Below, in pieces: positions 58,708-64,000 of a stretch of DNA of 64,000 bases. A model generated the notes under the pieces. It was not told where the DNA came from and searched no databases. It saw only the letters and a list, made by a program, of their open reading frames with translations. The DNA comes from Gymnopilus junonius (lineage: Eukaryota > Basidiomycota > Agaricomycetes > Agaricales > Galerinaceae). Each line of letters begins with the position of its first letter. Positions within the stretch are counted from its first letter, which is position 1. The DNA lies in contig JADNYJ010000002.1 in NCBI GenBank assembly GCA_015501075.1, positions 806,001-870,000 on the forward strand, given 5' to 3'. The translations under genes and the position numbers were made by a program.

Positions 58708-61184
58708 ATGTCTCAACCCTCACTCATTGACAACGCTCTCAATACTCTTCGTCGACGTACAAGCCTGCGTGAAGGACTACGACTTTTACGCACTTCCTCC
58801 AAGGACAGTTTGAAATCCAATAAATCGACCAAGAAACGGTCTTCTACCTATCAACCCTATACAGTATACGAACAAACCATGTTTCCCATCATTCTCCGAG
58901 ACTCTGAAGCGACCAAGAAGCTCCTCGAAGCTATCCTCGACTCGCCCGCTGGAAGGCGCTCTTTGTCGCGACTAGCTCGTACATGCCATGCGTTCTCAGG
59001 GCCCGCTCTGGATATTCTTTGGAGAGAGCTGGACTCCATTGCACCCGTCGTTGGTTTGTTCCCTGGCCACCTATTGAAAAAGACCCGCAAGCCGGGCATG
59101 GGTTTGGTATGTTGACGGTTACACCTGCTTTCTGACTAGAGCTAATGAAATGTTGGCGTGTGTTAGAGCAGGCTGCCTCGTGATGAGGACTGGGCGACAA
59201 TTTTCAAGTACAGCGATCGAATCCAGCGCATCACCTACGATGAAACTGCCAACAACATTGCGCCATCCATTTTCTCTATTTTCGAAGAATGTCGTCCTCA
59301 GGGCGTTACCTATATTCTTCCTCGCCTCCAAGAACTCAACTGGAAAGTGGACACTCCCGCGGCCTTGGAGCACGCTACGATCTTCATCCACCCGCAGCTC
59401 CAAGTTATCAATCTCGAAATTGGAGGCAAATTCGCGAAAATTAATGCCTTCCTTGCGGACATGTCCAGCCGAACCAAACTCAAGGGTTCTCTTTCATTTC
59501 ACCAACCAATCTGCCAGACTCCTTTACGGAACTTCTCCTTCGCCAGGACGAGCTCGAGAAGGTGATCCTTGTCGCTCCCGGTGCCTTGGGTCCCGGCGTT
59601 GGGCATTGGGTTGCATCGCTGCCCCAGCTCAAACAACTTCAACTCGATCTAACTGGACGGTCTCCCATAGCAGTCGAGGGATTCTTTGATGAGCTAGGCC
59701 CGCGTTCAGGCTACTCAACTCCAAGCTCCATCGGGTCCAGAGATAGCGGCGTCTTCTCTGGTGAGGAAATCGATTTCACCGACATTCGTAAATCCGCTCT
59801 CCGACTCACAGGCGATTTTCCCCCCAAAGGATTCGCCAAGCTGAAAAAGCTACATCTCACCGGCGAGGTTGGCAATATTGCCGTTTTCCTCAAGCACATC
59901 GAGAGCTCAATCGTCCATCTTGACCTTGTTATCGACGACCCTCCAGACAAGGCCGACTGGCAGGATCTCTCGGAGTTGATCTGTGATCGATTTGCCCAAT
60001 CCTTACAGACCCTCAAAATCTCTGCTACACCTTCTTCCAAATTTGTCGACCTCGTTCGTTCCACTTCAAGGGCTGAGCCGCCGTCAAACAGGCTATCTCT
60101 GGAGAAGTTCACTGGCCTTTCGAGTCTCATCAGGCTTGATATCGACCTTCCGGAATCAATAATGTTCACGGCCGTTGACATTCAATGCTTGGCCAAGGCA
60201 TGTCCGAACCTCGAGTCCTTGAAGTTATGCCCACTTTCCCGTTTTCCACCTCCCAATGGTCCAAAACTGTCACTCAATGCTCTTGCGCCTCTGATGGAAC
60301 ACTGCAAGCGTTTGCACACGCTCGCTGTCGTTGTTAATGCAGGCCCTGGAAGTGAGAAGGTTTTGAGATCACCAAACATTTCTTCGCCGTCACTGCAGCG
60401 GCTTCATGTCGGCCACTCGTGGGCATCCGATTCTCTCCAAATATCTATCCTCCTCAGTCATATCATGCCGAAACTAGAGCTCTTGAAGTGGTTCCAGGAG
60501 AAGAACAGGGCTGGATTTGTTGAGGCCCATGCGAAGGCTTGGCAAACGGTGTCCGAAACCATGCCACACATTCAAGCCTTACGTTCGGTAGAGAAATCGT
60601 TCGCCCAAGCTCCTCCTCCCTCTCCGCAAAAGGCTGCGACTTTTGAAAAGAGTGTCGATGCTACTGTTACAAAGGCTAGCCGCGGTGTCTTTGCTCACGT
60701 CATGACATCGGAAGCTTCAATTCAATTTTCGCCTGTCCTCCAAGATCGTGGAGTGGAAGCCAAGGTTGAACTTTCTGAAATCTCCATTGACGCCACACCG
60801 CCAAGAGCAGAGATTGGTGTCGAAGCGAAGCCTGTTATGGTCTCAGCCGCCGTCGCAGCTATAGTTTCTGTTCCAAGAAACCAAGAACCTCCCTCGTCTT
60901 CTACTTCAAAGCCCGACTACTCTCCTTTACCGCGTCCTTTCCATGATATCTATTTGGTTTCATCTCTGCTCACTCTTCTTTCCTTTGCTTACCGTTACGC
61001 CACTTTGCCCGTTTCGTTCACCTCACGCATCTTGAATCTTGCTTTATCGCGCTTCCAAGACAACAAAAACCACCAGGCACTCGAAATGAATGAAACCGCC
61101 AAGCCACCTTCTACCGCGGACAATACAACCTTTCACGAGCCAGCTGATTCGATCCCTCTGGACATTCTTCAAGTCCGTCAATGA
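58708..61184 (+). CDS. F-box-like / leucine-rich-repeat-like protein
   Basis: The first exon reads MSQPSLIDNALNTLRRRTSLR and SLSRLARTCHAFSGPALDILWRELDSIAPVV, the helical pattern of fungal F-box modules. After a GT-AG intron, residues such as LPRLQELNWKV, LPQLKQLQLDLTG, FAKLKKLHLTG, SSLIRLDIDLP, CPNLESLKLCP and CKRLHTLAVVV give a series of Leu-rich repeats, and a final ~100-residue tail is Ser/Pro-rich with a hydrophobic stretch near the end. F-box proteins feed substrates to SCF ubiquitin ligases; the substrate is unknown. At 59484-59486 the frame shifts by one base between K-L-K-G and F-S-F-I-S-P, with no room for an intron (an alternative GC-donor intron would delete ~20 well-behaved residues). 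A hydrophobic patch near residues 735-755 could be a membrane segment. Confidence 0.75.
59484..59486 (+). other. Single-base frame break in F-box-like gene
   Basis: R-T-K-L-K-G and F-S-F-I-S-P-T-N-L-P-D lie in frames offset by one at a GGG run; one more G would restore the frame. Confidence 0.65.
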
Positions 61185-61491
61185 TTATCTGTTATTAAGA
61201 ACGCTCTGCTTACTTATGATACCGTACTTGTGCTGGCATAAAATTTAGATACCCACCTCTATGAACACACATGCAGATGAATATGCCCCTATGATACATG
61301 CAATACATTTTTTCCCTGCCTCGTCTTCCTCTAAGCAAACGCGCAATATCGGAATGAGCAAACGGCAAAACGGACCGGAAGTATCTGTCGGCACGTGGAT
61401 GAAGGAGTTGCAAACAGGGAATAACAACGCCGCGACGCGTCACCGAGATTGGATTGCAAGGTACCAGACTACTGCTGCTTTTAAGTATACC

Positions 61492-63283
61492 ATGGCCGAC
61501 AACAAAAAGCAAGAAAGAGATTTTACCAAGGAGGTTGATGCTCTACTCCCAGAGGCAGATGCACTAATAAAGGTACTGATATCCATTCTAATGTTCTATA
61601 TTGAACACTCGCTAATGCTGCTCCAAGTCTGGAAAGCTTCAGGATGGTCTAGACAAAATACTCGGACTTGAGAAGCAAACCAGAAATGTACTGCAATTTA
61701 TTCTGCAACTGCTACATGTTCTGATTGTATCCATAGGCTGCCGATCTGTCCTCAACTATCAAATTAGTGAAGGCTGCGGTGCAACACGCGTATAATGCTA
61801 GAGATTTTCCGCTCTTGAACTCAACCATCAGCGTTCTCAGCAAGAAGCATGGTCAACTTAAAGGCGCTGTTTCTGCTATTGTAGAACTTACAATCTCGTG
61901 GCTACCTGAGATCAAGGAAAGAGACGGTTTAGAACGCTGGCTAGAACTCTTAGAAACACTCCGGGGTGTTACAGAGGGCAAGGTAAATACACAATGTCGT
62001 CCTTTTATCATGCTATACATTATTAACGAATCTTTAGATTTTCCTGGAAACTCCCCGGGCGCGTGTTACTCTCCTACTAGCGCACTACCATGAAGGTCTC
62101 TTGAAATCTGGGAAATCCTTAAACCCCAAAGAATCTTTGCAGACGGCGTCAGACTTGCTTTCTGACCTGCAAGTTGAAACTTATTCTTCAATGGAGCGGA
62201 GAGAGAAAACGGAGTTTATTTTGGAACAGATGCGCTTGCTCATTGCGCTTGCTCAACAGAAAGACGCCGAAGCGGAAAAGAAGGAGGGTAAAGAAGCTTT
62301 GGGAGGAGGTGAAGCCGAATGGATAAAGGCCAGAGTAGGCGGTAGGAAGGTTAACGAAGAATTTTTGAAGGAGGCGGTCAATGAGGTATGCTGCATTCTC
62401 CTGCGGCTGAACATCGATAATTCAAATTCTTGCACAGGATTTGAAACTCAAATACTACGACCTTATGATTCAACACGCTCTTCATCACAGTGAATATCTT
62501 GATGTTGCCAAATATTATCACAAAGTTTGGGAAACACCGTCGATCAAAGAGGATGTGAACGACAAGGGGAAGATTGTACGTGGCCCTGTTCTTTACACTT
62601 CATTGGCATTGACCTGTTCCAATAGGCTCTTGAGCATATTGTATACTATATCGTTCTCGCTCCGCATAGCAATGAGCAGTCCGATATGCTACACCATTTA
62701 TACACCGACCCTGCACTGACAAGACTAGAGCTCCATTAGTATGTCCCTATTTCACACCCTCGCCAGTTAGTATATAACTTTCCCTCCTTCAGTAACCTAG
62801 TGAAGTGCTTCGTTACAACGGAACTCATGCGTTGGCCAGGCATAGCGGCCATCTATGGGGAATCCTTACGGAAGACTCCTGTATTCAGCTCCAAAAAACG
62901 ATGGGAGGATTTACACGCCCGTGTTATCGAGCATGTTGGTTCATTTTCCCTTACCACGCAATCAGTATACTAACGTCATGGCGATTAAGAACATTCGCGT
63001 TGTTGCCCAATACTACACACGAATTTCCTTAACACGCCTCACTTCTTTGCTGGATCTTACACTAAAGCAAACTGAACAAACTCTTGCTAGACTTGTTGTA
63101 TCGGGCACGGTCTGGGCGAAGATAGACCGGCCTGCTGGCATCGTGAGCTTCAGAGCGAAGCGAAGTGCGGAGGATGTGATGAATGACTGGAGTTCTGACA
63201 TGCAGAAGCTGCTTGGCCTCGTAGAAAAGACTTGGATGGGTATGAATGCCGCACAGGCGGCTCAGTCGCGTGTAAAATCTTAG
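61492..63283 (+). CDS. RPN5: 26S proteasome regulatory subunit Rpn5 (PSMD12)
   Basis: About seven exons. The start is M-A-D-N-K-K-Q-E-R-D-F-T-K-E-V-D; upstream in-frame ATGs are unlikely. The exons join to SGKLQDGLDKILGLEKQTRNAADL, then KAAVQHAYNARDFPLLN and KKHGQLKGAVSAIVE (helical repeats). LKYYDLMIQHALHHSEYLDVAKYYHKVWETP is strongly conserved. The C-terminal PCI domain reads RVVAQYYTRISLTRLTSLLDL and AKIDRPAGIVSF. Rpn5 is a lid subunit needed to position the Rpn11 deubiquitinase. All introns appear GT-AG and the frame is continuous, so it looks functional. Runs convergent with mS23, about 127 bp between stops. Confidence 0.95.
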
Positions 63284-63410
63284 AAGTTATGCTGCTTTGT
63301 ATCATATTCATTGTTTAATTATTGATTTAGCGGAAAGAAAAGGTCATTAAAAGCGAAGCGCCAAAAGATTACTCGTTAACGTCAGTACTAATTTTGAGCG
63401 CCAAGCCATA

Positions 63411-64000
63411 TCAAGAACGAGGCACAGTAGGGGTAAGGAGATTGGCCAAATCCATGCTCTCGCTAGTCGGGCCTTCTTCTGACGTTGATATCGCGGGGAT
63501 GTAGTTCGGCCTGGAGCCTTCTTGCCATAATTTGACATACTCCACTCCCTTCGACCATTCGCCCTTACCATGCTGCCTCTCAACAATGGCTTTCCAACGC
63601 TTTCGAGCAGCTAGAGCACCTTCATCCAACTCTTCCTTTCTATCCCATGTAGCGAGAGACCTCTTTTCCCGTTGGAAGGCATTTTCAATTTCGCTGTTGC
63701 CAAAGGTAGAACCGAGCTGTTCAGCTTCCATGACAGCAAATGTAGTCGCAATGTGGTGTTCAGACCGCAGAGCGCGAAATTGTGCGATGGCTTTAGCATA
63801 AGCCTGACTCAAAGTCAACCCATGGTATTGGTATAAATTGAGGGTAAAGCGAACAGCACTGTAAAACAGGTCAATGAGATAAATGAAGGAGTGTAGGAAA
63901 GAGCTCACTCCTCAGGTGTCGGATTGCGCCCCCGCTGTCCCAGTCGTGTCCATTTGTCACCGTCAATAGGATGTGGGTCCTCTATGCGGTCGGCTTCGAC
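63411..64000 (-). CDS. Mitochondrial small-subunit ribosomal protein mS23 (Rsm25), 5' end beyond window
   Basis: The visible part begins mid-gene with D-R-I-E-D-P-H-P-I-D-G and one GT-AG intron (donor near 63910, acceptor near 63861). After it comes VRFTLNLYQYHGLTLSQAYAKAIAQFRALRS, then EHHIATTFAVMEAEQLGSTFGNSEIENAF, characteristic of Rsm25/mS23, and a short Pro-rich tail ending PTVPRS. It is a structural component of the mitochondrial ribosome small subunit, nuclear-encoded. The N-terminal ~50 residues lie beyond the right edge. Confidence 0.85.

Noticed and set aside
1..64000. CRISPR arrays, operons, ribosome binding sites, insertion sequences, tRNA or rRNA genes
   Set aside because: This is intron-rich fungal nuclear DNA. 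I looked for clustered repeats, tRNA-like B boxes and transposase motifs and saw none.

Overview
The window is nuclear DNA from a filamentous basidiomycete, most likely an agaricomycete mushroom-type fungus. Genes are dense (24 in 64 kb, two cut by the window edges) and broken by roughly 150 very short introns, mostly 46-75 nt, many with CTRAY-like branch sites. Protein signatures are fungal: a Zn2Cys6 regulator, a Prm10/ThrE-like transporter, a Mit1-like remodeler, an agaricomycete F-box/LRR-type protein, a GT61-like glycosyltransferase and a P450. I built the gene models by joining exons by hand so that conserved motifs stay in frame. Coordinates are good to a few bases, and several models (Zn2Cys6 factor, Prm10-like, Rad5-like, RNase III-like, GT61-like, SF3A2, Sld2) sum to an exact multiple of three.

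Left to right: REEP/TB2-DP1-HVA22 protein (-, cut at left edge); Zn2Cys6 factor (+); Prm10/ThrE-like transporter (+); Rad5/HLTF-like SNF2-RING ATPase (-); RNase III-like/dsRBD protein with a decayed catalytic site (-); GT61-like glycosyltransferase (+); Mit1/CHD-like PHD-chromodomain remodeler (-); lipid-droplet hydrolase (-); exocyst Sec8 (+); LYR-motif protein (-); Lsg1 ribosome-export GTPase (+); Chk2/Rad53-like FHA kinase (+); S-formylglutathione hydrolase (-); cytochrome P450 (+); Tgl2-like lipase (-); Tea1-like kelch/coiled-coil protein (+); Rrp5 (-); SF3A2 (+); Pal1-like disordered protein (-); unknown Ser/Thr-rich protein with a tandem repeat (-); Sld2 (+); F-box-like/LRR-like protein (+); Rpn5 (+); mS23 (-, cut at right edge).

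There is no metabolic cluster, mobile element or foreign island. It is an ordinary housekeeping stretch weighted toward genome maintenance (Rad5-like, Chk2-like, Sld2), chromatin (Mit1-like), ribosome/RNA processing (Lsg1, Rrp5, SF3A2, mS23), polarity and secretion (Sec8, Tea1-like, Pal1-like) and lipid handling. Several neighbours are divergent pairs sharing promoters of only about 95-155 bp.

The unusual signal is in gene architecture. I find eleven introns that need a GC donor rather than GT (mostly GCAAGT or GCGAGT), several inside invariant motifs. There are five micro-exons of 8-11 nt, each encoding part of a signature motif, and three genes whose first coding exon is only 3-7 nt. A second signal is a set of single-base (-1) frame breaks at short homopolymers inside conserved domains of otherwise intact genes (chromodomain, lipase, F-box-like protein). 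These look like assembly indels, but should be checked before those genes are called broken.
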